The notes under the pieces: model-generated
What the model saw: only the letters and a program-made list of their open reading frames with translations
The model's database searches: none
Told to the model about the DNA's origin: nothing
Program-made: the position numbers and the translations under genes
Shown here: piece after piece, positions 59,701-64,000 of the stretch
Layout: the number at the start of each line of letters is the position of its first letter
Numbering within the stretch: position 1 is the stretch's first letter
Origin: Anisus vortex
Lineage: Eukaryota; Mollusca; Gastropoda; Planorbidae
DNA: 64,000 nt
Assembly: GCA_949126835.1 (NCBI GenBank)
Contig: OX421494.1
Coordinates: 18,089,538-18,153,537 of the forward strand
Direction of reading: 5' to 3'

Positions 59701-62503
59701 TTTTGATTACACTAAGGATGTTGGATTTAATAAATTTATTTAACCTTGGCTTCTTCAATGATAGTGATCAATTGTTCCTCACATCAGTTCTGTGATTTGG
59801 GATTGTTTCTTACATCTGCATGCTCTGGGTGAGCTACTGCCTCACCTTAACAAGAAACCCCCCCTTGGTGTTGTAGATTCACCTGACTGGATTATTGTAT
59901 CAGTTCTTTTAAGTGGTCTGCCTCAGAACCGGCTTCAGAGCTTCTTAGTGTCCAAATTTAAGAAGTTGGACCACATTCCACCGGGCCTTAAGAATCTCCA
60001 CTGGTTCCCTGTCATTAAGCATATTGATCGTAAAACTATGTCGCATAAACAGCTGTAAGGATGAAACTGGATCTTCTATTCTTAAATAGATAATCACAAT
60101 GTATTTTTTTTTACCAAAGGTGCTGCACTTCTCATCACAGTCTCTACTAAGGGTACCCAATGTGGAGGAACACAGAAAGTCCACTGGGGTGCACCCCTTT
60201 AATTAAATTTGTGGCGCTTAAACTGTGGACCAGCCTACATAAGACAATGAGGGATAGTGAATTTTTTATTTTAAAGAGACTTTGTGCCCTCACAACACCT
60301 TAATCTGACACTAATTGTGGAAATAAAGCGCACTGAGGCATGCGCACGTGATAGCCCAAAGAAGTGCACTCTAAAAATAAACATCATCATTATTATACCA
60401 GGGATGCTGTACCTCTTGATTATTATAACAAGTATGTTATATTTTTTGATTCAACCAAAGCTGCTTGACCAGTCGACTAGACTCCAGTGGTCGGCAACCT
60501 ACGGCACGCGCGCCGATTTTCATTGGTACGCGAGGACCACCAAAAAGGCAATTCATGTCGCTTATATACAAGAAAAGAGCATTATGACTTTTAGGCTGTT
60601 GGCACGCGGCATGACTTACAAATGCTGCTTTGGCACTCTGTTATAAAAAAATTTGCCGACCCCTGGTCACTAGACCACGTTAAGTTTATACGTTGGACTA
60701 CACCATAGATACTCATAACATTTGGTAACTTATGGAACTATTGTGTAGGGACGATAGGCACTTTATTTTTAAATGCATAATTATATTATGAGTTCACCTT
60801 TATTTCACAAGAGAAAAAGAAGACCCTCTGATACGGTGTAAACTTTGATTCAACAATATGACTATATCCTTGAAAAAAGAAATCTCCTAGTTTACATAGA
60901 CACAATCATACACGCATCTCATATGTAGATCTAAGTACACTGTACCAACCCTAATTTTTTCATTGCAAATCCATGACCAGGTTTTCTAGTGACCGCAGAA
61001 GGATCCGCAGGTGTCCCACTGGACAGCAACCACATCCGCTTCGCCCAGCGCAATGAACACCACGACAGTAAGCAACCAATCCTTGTGGTCTACACGGACA
61101 ATGGTCAGCGAAGGCACCCGACGTACATATCACCAGACGATGAAGGTCAGTTGAATTGAAAGTCGCATTGTTCCTCATTATGTTTCTTTACTTAAAAAAC
61201 AAAAACAAAGAGCCCGCTACTCAAGTGTAGTCAAAGAGAAGTGTCCGCACGTTTCGCTACTCAAGTGTAGTCAAAGAGTAGTGTCCGCACGTTTCGCTAC
61301 TCAAGTGTAGTCAAAGAGAAGTGTCCGCACGTTTCGCTACTCAAGTGTAGTCAAAGAGTAGTGTCCGCACGTTTCGCTACTCAAGTGTAGTCAAAGAGTA
61401 GTGTCCGCACGTTTCGCTACTCAAGTGTAGTCAAAGAGTAGTGTCCGCACGTTTCGCTACTCAAGTGTAGTCAAAGAGTAGTGTCCGCACGTTTCATGAA
61501 TTGTGTATCCTTTACAATAAATAGTAATTACTTTCATACGTTTTTAGCCTCATCGTCAATAAAAAAAAATGTCCTGACCTAAAGCAGCAACCTTTGAGAA
61601 CAACATCCAATGCGCTAGCTCTGGGTCAGCAGTTCTTATGCAAATAAATGTAATTTAAAAAGGGGGAAAGAGCCAAGGGTAGGCTACTTAATGTTCCATA
61701 ATATCAAAAAGAGGTCAGTTCACTTATCTTGAAACGCTTAGTTCTTAAATAGGTACAACCTTAGATAAAACTAAGTGCATTTAGCAGCAAGGAAATCAAA
61801 AAAAAAAATTTCGCAAATTTTTTACTAACGTAAAAAAATGTATGACTTTTTTTGACATTTCTTATATCTATTATGCGATTTTATATGTGAAAATTTGTTT
61901 CTAAATTTTGTTTCATTTTATAATTGTATTGTTTACAAAACATATTCTCTTTTCTCAGAATATTTAGAAATAAAAGAAGATCTTGTCAACCGAGAACTTC
62001 GACTGAATGGAACTCTCAAAGACAGTCTTCGAAAGCTGAATGAGAGGACACGAAACGCCCACAAAAGCCCCACACACAGGGTCCGCCGTAGCGCCACACA
62101 CAGAGCCCGTCGTAACGCCAAGCAGAAGGACAACGGGCGTAAGAAGAGAACATTTGATATGTACAACAGGTTCAGGGTGAACAGGAGATCCTGCTCAAGG
62201 TACGAGATGTTCGTGGACTTTGAAGAGATCGGCTGGTCCGGGTGGATCATCTCGCCCAACAGCTACAACGCCTACCACTGTGCCGGCGAGTGCCCTTTCC
62301 CGCTGGGGCAGAGCCAGAAACCGACCAACCACGCCACGGTTCAGAGCATCGTCCACGCGCTGAACGTGGTGAAGGATGTTGGCACGCCGTGCTGCGTGCC
62401 CAACAAGCTCTACTCCATCAGCCTGCTGTACTTCGACGACAATGAGAACGTCATCCTGAAGCAGTATGATGACATGGTTGTTGCCTCCTGCGGGTGCCAC
62501 TAA
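21805..62503 (+). CDS. ADMP: ADMP-type BMP ligand (anti-dorsalizing morphogenetic protein), five coding exons
   Basis: A secreted TGF-beta superfamily ligand used in dorsoventral patterning in other bilaterians. Five exons join in consistent phase to 472 residues: hydrophobic signal core at residues 25-35; propeptide with the BMP-like SNVIRSFPDK; then MYNISYLEEGETI, VKVYQILDGRD, HVFNVTSAVLAW and KQPILVVYTDNG; three candidate convertase sites RVRR, RARR and RKKR (about 332-355); and a C-terminal knot with exactly seven cysteines from residue 370. IGWSGWIISP, YNAYHCAGECPFP, TNHATVQSIV and the VASCGCH ending fit ADMP better than BMP2/4/Dpp, whose ligands end CGCR. One cysteine precedes the last cystine-knot pair, so a covalent dimer is expected. 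Alternative: another BMP2/4-related ligand. Introns total nearly 40 kb and are full of mobile DNA. Confidence 0.9.
22229..22434. mobile_element. hAT-like MITE, 206 bp, just inside ADMP intron 1
   Basis: Termini CAGGGGTCGGCAACC and, on the right, GGTTGCCGACCTCTG. Flanks AGCTAGCC and ACCTAGCC match at 7 of 8 positions. It begins 24 bp after the exon 1 coding end. Confidence 0.85.
22435..23870. other. ADMP intron 1, mostly unique AT-rich DNA
   Basis: Contains a LINE 3' tail fragment at about 22980-23045 (GCGCTCTGAGCTTACATTA and CAGCGCTATACAAATATAAT, shared with 33660-33715), a C run near 23141 and a G run at 23543-23560. No exon seen. Confidence 0.55.
23870..24020 (+). repeat. LINE 3' fragment (family with GGAATGGGTTGCC)
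   Basis: GGCATTCGGGCAT, CATGGAATGGGTTGCC and AATGCAAGACTA match the end of the LINE copy at 26388-27800. The coding frame is broken. Confidence 0.65.
24231..24300. repeat. (TA)n microsatellite with a CT lead-in
   Basis: A short CT run is followed by roughly 28 TA units. Confidence 0.97.
26388..26758 (+). mobile_element. 5'-truncated LINE, C-terminal end of the reverse transcriptase ORF (left half)
   Basis: The decayed frame reads SLEYASSVWNASTEES and later NNNMLQSSDKHKNKNTF, then AWNGLPEQ. This is the usual C-terminal region of CR1/Jockey-group non-LTR reverse transcriptases. Stops and frameshifts are present. It is interrupted after 26766 by a hAT-like insertion and resumes at 27733. Confidence 0.75.
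26767..27732. mobile_element. hAT-like element nested in a LINE, perfect 8-bp TSD
   Basis: The termini TAGGGATGT and ACATCCCTA are flanked by the perfect direct repeat GACTAGAC (26759-26766 and 27733-27740). Subterminal arrays of AAACCGGTTTT-type palindromes stand at both ends. The middle (27060-27300) encodes CLKCGRDCPSRVGLHSHSR, a zinc-finger-like motif typical of some LINE C-termini, so a further retroelement fragment seems to sit inside. Confidence 0.85.
27060..27296 (+). pseudogene. LINE C-terminal zinc-finger fragment inside the hAT-like element
   Basis: The frame holds C-x2-C-x12-H, as in CLKCGRDCPSRVGLHSHSR, then a tail containing GACGGACGGATGCCGACG. Both are familiar from the 3' ends of some non-LTR elements. 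There is no start context and no neighbouring exons. Confidence 0.5.
27733..27800 (+). mobile_element. LINE 3' end (right half of the interrupted copy)
   Basis: Resumes with GACTAGAC and then AGACTCAGACCACGGATGAG, matching the 3' tail of the same family at 45890-45920 (reverse). Confidence 0.65.
27800..28873. other. ADMP intron 1, no element recognised
   Basis: Several G or C homopolymer tracts (27926, 28344, 28422) in otherwise unique sequence. Short open frames here are not conserved-looking. Confidence 0.45.
28874..28918. repeat. 15-bp minisatellite, 3 copies
   Basis: AGTAAAACACTATCT in three exact tandem copies. Confidence 0.97.
29400..29999. mobile_element. MITE copy 1, 7-bp TSD, one end duplicated as a 132-bp tandem
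   Basis: Begins CATAGACTATAATATACATG and ends with its inverse. The flanking direct repeat is GTCTAAG (29393-29399 and 30000-30006). The first 132 bp (29400-29531) is repeated immediately at 29532-29663. No coding capacity. The family recurs at 43240 and 57574. Confidence 0.9.
30007..31625. other. ADMP intron 1, no element recognised
   Basis: Loose repetition of ATATTCTGC/ACTATATTC words at 30160-30380 and a C tract at about 30438-30459. No exon or RNA gene seen. Confidence 0.5.
31634..32885 (+). mobile_element. decayed hAT transposon with transposase remnant
   Basis: Termini CAGGGGTCTCCAAACTGCGG and TGAGACCCCTG. GACTAGA stands on each side (offset by 2 bp on the left). Inside, broken frames resemble the C-terminal dimerisation part of hAT transposases of the ZBED5/FAM200 type: CPDKLQLEVIELQANDLL near 32450, then a region with LLIFGTI followed by EQTC. 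Stops and frameshifts show it is dead. Confidence 0.75.
33228..33735 (+). mobile_element. 5'-truncated L2/CR1-type LINE, C-terminal ORF intact for 92 codons
   Basis: The frame 33241-33519 carries RPYVPQRTLRSANSSLL, LRAFSVSGPEVWNQLP and TFKQNLKTHYF, the standard end of L2/CR1-like reverse transcriptase ORFs. It is followed by the tail GCGCTATACAAAT and an (ATT)n run at 33710-33727. It is probably younger than the other LINE pieces, since the frame is unbroken. Confidence 0.9.
34170..34305 (+). repeat. repeat junction: 19285-like repeat followed by LINE 3' fragment
   Basis: 34170-34228 matches the dispersed repeat at 19285-19345. 34235-34300 carries GGCATTGAATGGGTTGCCTG and AAAAATGCAAG, matching the 26388 LINE family end. 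Confidence 0.55.
34702..35156. mobile_element. hAT-like MITE with TTTCGGCCGAAA subterminal palindromes, copy 1
   Basis: Ends CAGAGGCTGACGG and CGGTCGGCCTCTA. Flanks GTTGTTTG and GTTTTTTG match at 7 of 8 positions. Both subterminal regions are dense in TTTCGG/CCGAAA words. The middle (CAACGCTTGTGTTGCATATA) is shared with 50194-50698. Confidence 0.85.
35157..36440. other. ADMP intron 1, purine/pyrimidine tracts
   Basis: Poly-A at 35403, a C tract at 35441, and a G/GGA-rich tract at 35797-35940. No element end or exon recognised. Confidence 0.45.
36439..36956. mobile_element. inverted-repeat element enclosing a THAP-like frame
   Basis: Arms of at least 21 bp match perfectly (36450-36470 and 36924-36944, containing AGAACAGAATGCGCAATC and its inverse). 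The match extends to about 32 bp with 3 mismatches. No clear target duplication was found. Confidence 0.6.
36605..36840 (-). pseudogene. THAP-like zinc-finger fragment
   Basis: On the minus strand an open frame reads KGCCVIKCNNDA, then HVKFHGFPDLVKDKQRK. The spacing of the C-x-C start and the KF-x-FP block resemble the first half of a THAP (C2CH) domain. The second half, with the Cys/His pair and AVPTIF box, is absent before the stop. It is either a captured fragment or the first exon of something decayed. THAP domains occur in P-element transposases and in host regulators. Confidence 0.4.
37800..38315 (-). mobile_element. LINE fragment, C-terminal part of reverse transcriptase ORF
   Basis: On the minus strand FTYLASSLLKKVGTDADE, then GIGKARAAFLQLK, then SVLLYGAETWRTT and NSCLRKILQIRWLD. 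This is the well-known C-terminal stretch of a widespread animal non-LTR group (YGAETW followed by CLRKIL-IRW). There is at least one frameshift between the blocks. Confidence 0.85.
38780..38966. repeat. truncated copy of the 20138/22229 MITE
   Basis: The right half matches: CGCCACTGAAAATCGCTCTG, GTGCCTAGTTTGGCACGCG, GTAGGTTGCCGACCACT. The left terminus is not recognisable. Confidence 0.65.
38967..40030. other. ADMP intron 1, simple-sequence-rich
   Basis: An A run at 39162, a T run at 39319, and a CA-rich stretch at 39440-39720 with (CA)n near 39590-39608. No exon. Confidence 0.55.
40040..40142. repeat. (ATCT)n microsatellite, interrupted
   Basis: Imperfect ATCT/ATCA units. A related tract lies at 56945-57085. 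Confidence 0.9.
40264..40342. repeat. (TA)n microsatellite, about 35 units or more
   Basis: Uninterrupted TA run after ACATATAATA. Confidence 0.97.
40343..41640. other. ADMP intron 1, no element recognised
   Basis: CA-rich words and a GGT trinucleotide run near 41295-41312. The 101-codon frame at 41113-41418 has no familiar motif and no splice context. Confidence 0.4.
41664..41711. repeat. (TG)n-(TA)n microsatellite
   Basis: A GT run passes into about 18 TA units. Confidence 0.95.
41795..41885 (+). repeat. tRNA-like SINE head relic
   Basis: GGGGCACGATGACTTAATGG followed by a box-B-like GTTTGAATCCTGG. The SINE body is not recognisable beyond it. Confidence 0.35.
42000..43200. other. ADMP intron 1, no element recognised
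   Basis: AT-rich. A short repeat (ACCTTCAAATT-AAGTTTAGCACAGACA) occurs twice at about 43155-43238, immediately before the MITE insertion. Confidence 0.45.
43240..44371. mobile_element. MITE copy 2 with a six-unit 132-bp terminal tandem array, perfect 7-bp TSD
   Basis: Begins CATAGACTATAATATACATG and ends with its inverse. It is flanked by CAGACAC on both sides (43233-43239 and 44372-44378). The left part resembles copy 1 in reverse. The right part is a tandem array of the terminal 132 bp. Confidence 0.93.
43579..44370. repeat. 132-bp tandem array, 6 copies
   Basis: Unit boundaries at 43711, 43843, 43975, 44107 and 44239 are spaced exactly 132 bp. Units are nearly identical; single changes include TATTTAAAATAGG in the first unit and AAGCTGTCC in the last. 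Each unit ends with the MITE terminus TATAGTCTATG. Confidence 0.97.
44525..44700 (+). repeat. LINE/SINE 3' tail with (ATT)n, sister of 13390-13770
   Basis: GCAGAATTAGCGTATTA, CTGTATTCTGTAACTGTC and GCGCATAGAACTGTCACC match the minus strand of 13580-13720, then an ATT run. Confidence 0.8.
44735..44940 (+). repeat. SINE copy (tRNA-derived family)
   Basis: GGGGCACGGTGGTCGCG (box A region), GGGTTCGAATCCTGGTG (box B), then CTGAGTCTACCCAGGTCTG and GGGTACCTGACTTTAGTTGG. Internally shortened after AAAGGCGCC. Confidence 0.88.
44938..45135 (-). mobile_element. LINE C-terminal fragment
   Basis: On the minus strand NVSMTHIEKRKYRIENIIL then GKLEGKRCRARQRRK and ITEWYGM. This GK-EG-R-R-R motif ends the ORF of the same broad LINE group as 37800-38315. 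It abuts the SINE at 44735. Confidence 0.7.
45375..45628 (+). repeat. SINE copy (tRNA-derived family)
   Basis: Box B GGGTTCGAATCCTAGTG at about 45417, then GTGCTGGCCACACAATCC, GTGGCCACAGAAACTGGTG and GGTCCGAAGGG. Confidence 0.88.
45868..46235 (-). mobile_element. LINE 3' end, minus-strand copy of the 26388 family
   Basis: On the minus strand ITNPQIQHNNNMLQRSDKH, then NSFLIPYAKTNAYKYSFFPS and AWNGLPGKP. Best-preserved frame of this family in the window. Confidence 0.85.
46325..46475 (+). repeat. LINE 3' fragment (26388 family)
   Basis: GGGCATGGAATGGGTTGCCT, AAAATGCAAGACTAAAACTC. Confidence 0.75.
47100..47160 (-). repeat. LINE 3' fragment, short
   Basis: Plus strand CAAGGAACCCATTCCGTATT then GAATGCCACTTAAGATGGGA is the inverse of the same LINE end. 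It sits about 130 bp upstream of ADMP exon 2. Confidence 0.5.
47288..47436 (+). CDS. ADMP: ADMP coding exon 2 (propeptide)
   Basis: Acceptor CTATTCCCAG. Enters in phase 2, completing an aspartate codon with the last base of exon 1, and exits in phase 0 at donor GTAAGT. Encodes MHFMYNISYLEEGETI and LHSEFRIFKMRPGPSP, the beta-strand region of the BMP propeptide (compare FNLSSIP and AEL-x-FR in relatives), with an N-glycosylation site NIS. Confidence 0.9.
47975..48212 (+). repeat. SINE copy (tRNA-derived family)
   Basis: GTCCTGGGTTCAAATCCTGG (box B), CTGAGTCTACCCAGCTCTA, GTGCATTATGCTGGCCACAC and GGTCCGACGGGCTA. Confidence 0.88.
48714..48970 (-). repeat. SINE copy, minus strand
   Basis: On the plus strand AATCCCGTCGGACC opens the inverted 3' end. 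CCAGGATTCGAACCCAGGAC near 48912 is box B inverted. It lies about 500 bp from the plus-strand copy at 47975. Confidence 0.88.
50015..50165 (+). repeat. SINE 3' half
   Basis: GATGGGTATCCGACATTAGT, GTGCTGGCCACACAATATCC and GGTAACTGGTGAATGCCGCC; the tRNA head is missing. Confidence 0.8.
50194..50698. mobile_element. hAT-like MITE with TTTCGGCCGAAA palindromes, copy 2
   Basis: Ends TAGAGGCCGATAG and GGTCTGCCTCTA. Flanks ATGTGTAC and ATGTGCAC match at 7 of 8 positions. The core is shared with 34702-35156. Confidence 0.88.
51015..51115 (+). repeat. LINE fragment (26388 family)
   Basis: The frame KALNYNLEIQHNNNLLQCSD matches the C-terminal RT region of the family; no tail. Confidence 0.65.
51116..52860. 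other. ADMP intron 2, no exon recognised
   Basis: Open frames at 51231-51470 and 51914-52108 have no recognisable motif. CATGTCA words repeat at 52465-52500. G and C tracts at 51960 and 52556. Confidence 0.4.
52868..52985. repeat. possible MITE fragment (ACCGTATATACTCGCG end)
   Basis: ACCGTATATACTCGCGAATA followed by repeated AAGTCGCACC words is a familiar animal MITE terminus. The other end may be the TATACAGTATATGG area but is not convincing. Confidence 0.4.
53000..54930. other. ADMP intron 2, AT-rich, nothing recognised
   Basis: No element ends, RNA gene or coding exon seen on either strand. Confidence 0.45.
54940..55960 (-). pseudogene. decayed hAT transposase (DUF4371/ZMYM-like)
   Basis: On the minus strand, broken frames read in order: KRTRFHDEDTPDENENEMN; HFQKHIFYVVLDSVNGGLT; SDTFSFLWNCQKMSEEELK; then TERSFSKLELIKNYLR and DSLNNLASIS near the left end. 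The last block corresponds to the ERSFSKLKLIKNYLRS motif of the hAT C-terminal dimerisation domain. Several frameshifts and stops. No terminal repeats identified. Confidence 0.8.
56712..56871 (+). CDS. ADMP: ADMP coding exon 3 (propeptide)
   Basis: Acceptor CTGCGTTTCAG, phase 0 in, phase 1 out at GTAAAT. Encodes VKVYQILDGRD, VVLLDAQKISLHGHGW and HVFNVTSAVLAWHY, the W-x-x-F-x-V-T-x-A-V-x-x-W core of TGF-beta propeptides. Confidence 0.92.
56945..57085. repeat. (ATCT/AATC)n microsatellite
   Basis: Imperfect CTATCAAT/CTACCAAT units just after ADMP exon 3. Confidence 0.9.
57574..57844. mobile_element. MITE copy 3, 271 bp, no tandem array, perfect 7-bp TSD
   Basis: Begins CAAAGACTATAATAAGATGG and ends CCATCTTCTTAAAGTCTTTG. 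Flanked by ATTTTAA on both sides (57567-57573 and 57845-57851). It shares GGACCGCTTG ends and TTTCTCAATGGAGAATT-type interior with copies 1 and 2. Confidence 0.92.
58289..58699 (-). CDS. Dpy-30-motif coiled-coil protein (DYDC-like), intronless, nested in ADMP intron 3
   Basis: A 136-residue single-exon frame. Residues 28-66 (SLYLQQAVGKVLPACLRDVV then VRPSDPIDFLAKRLY) are a clear Dpy-30 motif, the two-helix dimerisation module of DPY30 and of axonemal and sperm proteins such as DYDC1/2. Residues about 72-136 (KLKAEIERLKKEVDRLNSEK) form a heptad-rich coiled coil, as in DYDC proteins. Residues 1-27 are acidic and Ser-rich. By family, a role in cilia or sperm flagella is likelier than in COMPASS, since DPY30 itself lacks the long coiled coil. 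The ATG is the first in frame. No poly-A tract or target duplication shows retroposition, but the lack of introns suggests it. No clean AATAAA was seen just downstream. Confidence 0.85.
   Translation of the reverse strand: MDSPTTSSDANSSEQEDIQSITFLPNAESLYLQQAVGKVLPACLRDVVEVRPSDPIDFLAKRLYQSVDCEIYYFNKQIELAQMEMANLELSQEKTNKSANVKKLKAEIERLKKEVDRLNSEKESFLQSKQNLTTKK
59491..59730. repeat. 27-bp minisatellite, about 9 copies
   Basis: Unit TTATACCAAGGATGTTTCAC plus ATTTTGA at exact 27-bp spacing (59491, 59518, 59545 and so on), degenerating to the right. As 27 is divisible by 3, several frames stay open across it; these are not genes. Confidence 0.95.
59870..60400 (+). mobile_element. decayed L2/CR1-type LINE 3' end
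   Basis: VSKFKKLDHIPPGLKNLHWF then PVIKHIDRKTMSHK matches the LLK-LHWLPV-x-x-RIDYK block of L2/CR1 reverse transcriptases. Broken frames follow, ending in a tail with AAATAAACATCATCATTATT. Confidence 0.75.
60484..60665. mobile_element. hAT-like MITE, 182 bp
   Basis: Ends CAGTGGTCGGCAACCTACGG and TTTGCCGACCCCTG, the same termini as 20138 and 22229 but a different interior. ACTAGAC stands near both sides, without a clean 8-bp duplication. Confidence 0.7.
60981..61145 (+). CDS. ADMP: ADMP coding exon 4 (propeptide)
   Basis: Acceptor CATGACCAG gives G-FLVTAEGSAGVP; DSNHIRFAQRNEHHD and KQPILVVYTDNGQRRH follow. The alternative AG nine bases later (TTTTCTAG) would drop GFL and is less like relatives. 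Donor GTCAGT, phase 1. Confidence 0.9.
61216..61495. repeat. 40-bp minisatellite, 7 copies, in ADMP intron 4
   Basis: Unit GCTACTCAAGTGTAGTCAAA then GAGWAGTGTCCGCACGTTTC, exact 40-bp period. One variable base gives the order A, T, A, T, T, T, T. Units are otherwise identical. Confidence 0.98.
61959..62503 (+). CDS. ADMP: ADMP coding exon 5 (cleavage sites and mature ligand)
   Basis: Acceptor TTTTCTCAG, completing a glutamate codon, to TAA at 62501. Holds the basic region with RVRR, RARR and RKKR, then the seven-cysteine ligand domain starting RRSCSRYEMFVDFEEIG. GC-rich relative to flanks from about 62100. The ligand ends DMVVASCGCH. Confidence 0.95.
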
Positions 62504-63570
62504 GACCAAAAGTTGATGCACCCCCCTCCACCACCCACTGTCTGCCGCTGCTGCCATTTTCTTCTTCTTATACGTCTTCTTATTTTGCGCAAAGATAATT
62601 ATTGCGCACGTGCAAACGATCAACGCGAAGCCTGCAGCCAATCATTAAAAGGACGGATCCTGTTCGAGGCGATGACAAGTATACGCCATCTGGCGGACAT
62701 AATGTTTGAGTTATGCTATTTCTTACTGCAGGAACTTGCCTTTAACAATATATAGACCACATGTTACGAAAACGTGAACAGGTTATGCTGAAAATAATTT
62801 CTGACTTATTTGTTGCTTACATAAACTGTCATAAAAAGATACCGTTTATTGCCAGTTTAATAAGGCTGCTTCCTTGAGAGATCAAGCAAAATAAGTCGTT
62901 ACAAAGACCTTATTGAAATTACTTCAGACCACAGAAATAAGTAAAAAGTACAAATCCTAAAATCTCAATTAAGAATGAGTGGAAGAATTAAAAACAACAA
63001 CACTGAATGACTTTAGTAATGACTGATCTATGGTACTTCATATGAACTCAGTGTAGGTGTGAATTCTGACATCAATATTGCAGTAATGCTGCAAATGACA
63101 TGTGACATTTCATTACATTGAATTTTTTTTTTTATGTTTTGTTTTACAATTCCATCATGTTTTCTTTTTGTCAATTTGTTTTCTAGAAAATATTTTTCTT
63201 TGTGATGACACATTAGACTAGATCTAGTTGTTTTTTTTAACTTTACGTTTTTCTTAAGCTCGTCCACAAAAGTCTATTTATAGTTTGTTATAGATCAAGC
63301 TTGTCAACTCACATATAATGTAAAACAAAGAACAAAAAAATGTCTTAACTGTTTAGTTGTATTTCAATACAAGGAAAACTTTACAATTGAATTTCTCAAC
63401 GTAGCAAAAGATGATCAAGCTGAGTCACATAATATATATATATATATGATATTATAATGACAATGTAAGTTGTTTTCAATGCATGTCCTTAAGTTCATAG
63501 GTGTGTGTGAGATAAAGGTACATCAGTCCTCCCCAGACACTGAGCAGTTTGAGACTGTCTCAATAAATGA
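62504..63570 (+). other. ADMP 3' UTR, putative
   Basis: AT-rich downstream sequence without coding content. A first AATAAA at 63562 is followed by T-rich DNA. A (TA)n run lies at 63430-63447. Confidence 0.5.
63562..63567 (+). terminator. candidate polyadenylation signal for ADMP
   Basis: AATAAA about 1.06 kb after the stop. Another AATAAA at 63799 is an alternative. Confidence 0.45.
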
Positions 63571-64000
63571 CAATTATAATGTAGTACACACTAAGTCTTG
63601 ATCAATCAAACGACTGTTGTTTTTATTTCCTTAGTTACTGTAACCAAGGACTCCGACAAGATGATGGTTTGATTCATGTGTGTGGGGAAAGGTGAGGGCT
63701 GCGAATGGAGCTGTCAGTGTGTTACTCATGGAAGACTTAGTTGAATGTTAAGTAGGACCTAAAGACGAAATGATTTGGTCCAACTATCATTTCTTGCTAA
63801 TAAATGTTTATAATACTACAGTAACACCGTTTTATATAATTTCCAACTACTAAATTTATGTTTAGCTGTGTCGCATTTTTTTTTACCTTGTTCTGAATAC
63901 TAGCTATTGACTTAGTGAGTTCAGATGTCGCTAATGTCAACTGGTTAGCCCTGATCTTTGTAATTGGTACAAAGGACTGTCCAATTTTAATTGAAAAGCC

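Noticed and set aside
59385..59795. Overlapping repeat-rich ORFs of about 77-111 codons on both strands
   Set aside because: They are generated by the 27-bp tandem repeat; all frames show the same periodicity and none has splice or start context.
61216..61495. Possible CRISPR-like array
   Set aside because: Units are contiguous 40-bp copies with no unique spacers, in a eukaryotic intron; it is a minisatellite.
62195..62641. 148-codon antisense ORF opposite the ADMP ligand exon
   Set aside because: A shadow of GC-rich coding DNA; the sense frame encodes a canonical cystine-knot ligand.

Overview
This is AT-rich, intron-rich, repeat-dense animal genomic DNA. Split exons with GT/AG boundaries, sparse coding sequence, tRNA-derived SINEs, truncated LINEs and many small terminal-inverted-repeat elements rule out a prokaryote. 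A complete ADMP-type BMP gene, a METTL14 gene and a CHCHD1/mS37 gene, plus the repeat content, suggest a lophotrochozoan. A gastropod mollusc is my best guess from sequence character; the species is inference only.

Layout. (1) 1-4.7 kb: 5' part of METTL14 on the minus strand, the non-catalytic partner of the m6A RNA methyltransferase; its catalytic-fold C-terminal exons lie beyond the left edge. (2) 8.0-10.2 kb: an unrecognised small minus-strand gene with two short ORFs on one predicted transcript. (3) 12.3-14.2 kb: a three-exon plus-strand gene for the twin CX9C mitoribosomal protein CHCHD1/mS37, followed at 17.26 kb by an orphan terminal exon with its own polyadenylation signal. (4) 17.4-21.7 kb: SINE, a hAT-like MITE and low-complexity DNA. 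(5) 21.8-62.5 kb: one large plus-strand gene in five coding exons (21805-22204, 47288-47436, 56712-56871, 60981-61145, 61959-62503) encoding a 472-residue TGF-beta ligand of the ADMP type. All splice phases agree. Its introns hold nearly all the mobile DNA in the window and, in intron 3, a nested intronless minus-strand gene with a Dpy-30 motif. (6) 62.5-64.0 kb: ADMP 3' UTR and flank.

Mobile DNA. At least eight SINE copies or fragments of one tRNA-derived family; 5'-truncated LINE fragments of at least three lineages; a TTAA-flanked piggyBac-like MITE; several hAT-like elements with 8-bp target duplications, one nested inside a LINE; two decayed hAT transposase relics; and an unusual MITE family with 7-bp target duplications whose terminal 132 bp is tandemly amplified twofold in one copy and sixfold in another.

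The genes share no pathway: METTL14 acts in nuclear RNA modification, CHCHD1 in mitochondrial translation, ADMP in extracellular patterning. The Dpy-30 gene sits inside ADMP and has no evident functional link to it. The most notable observations are the MITE-derived 132-bp array, the full reconstruction of a 40-kb ADMP gene with a transposon 24 bp after a splice donor, the dicistronic-looking small gene, and the nested Dpy-30 gene.
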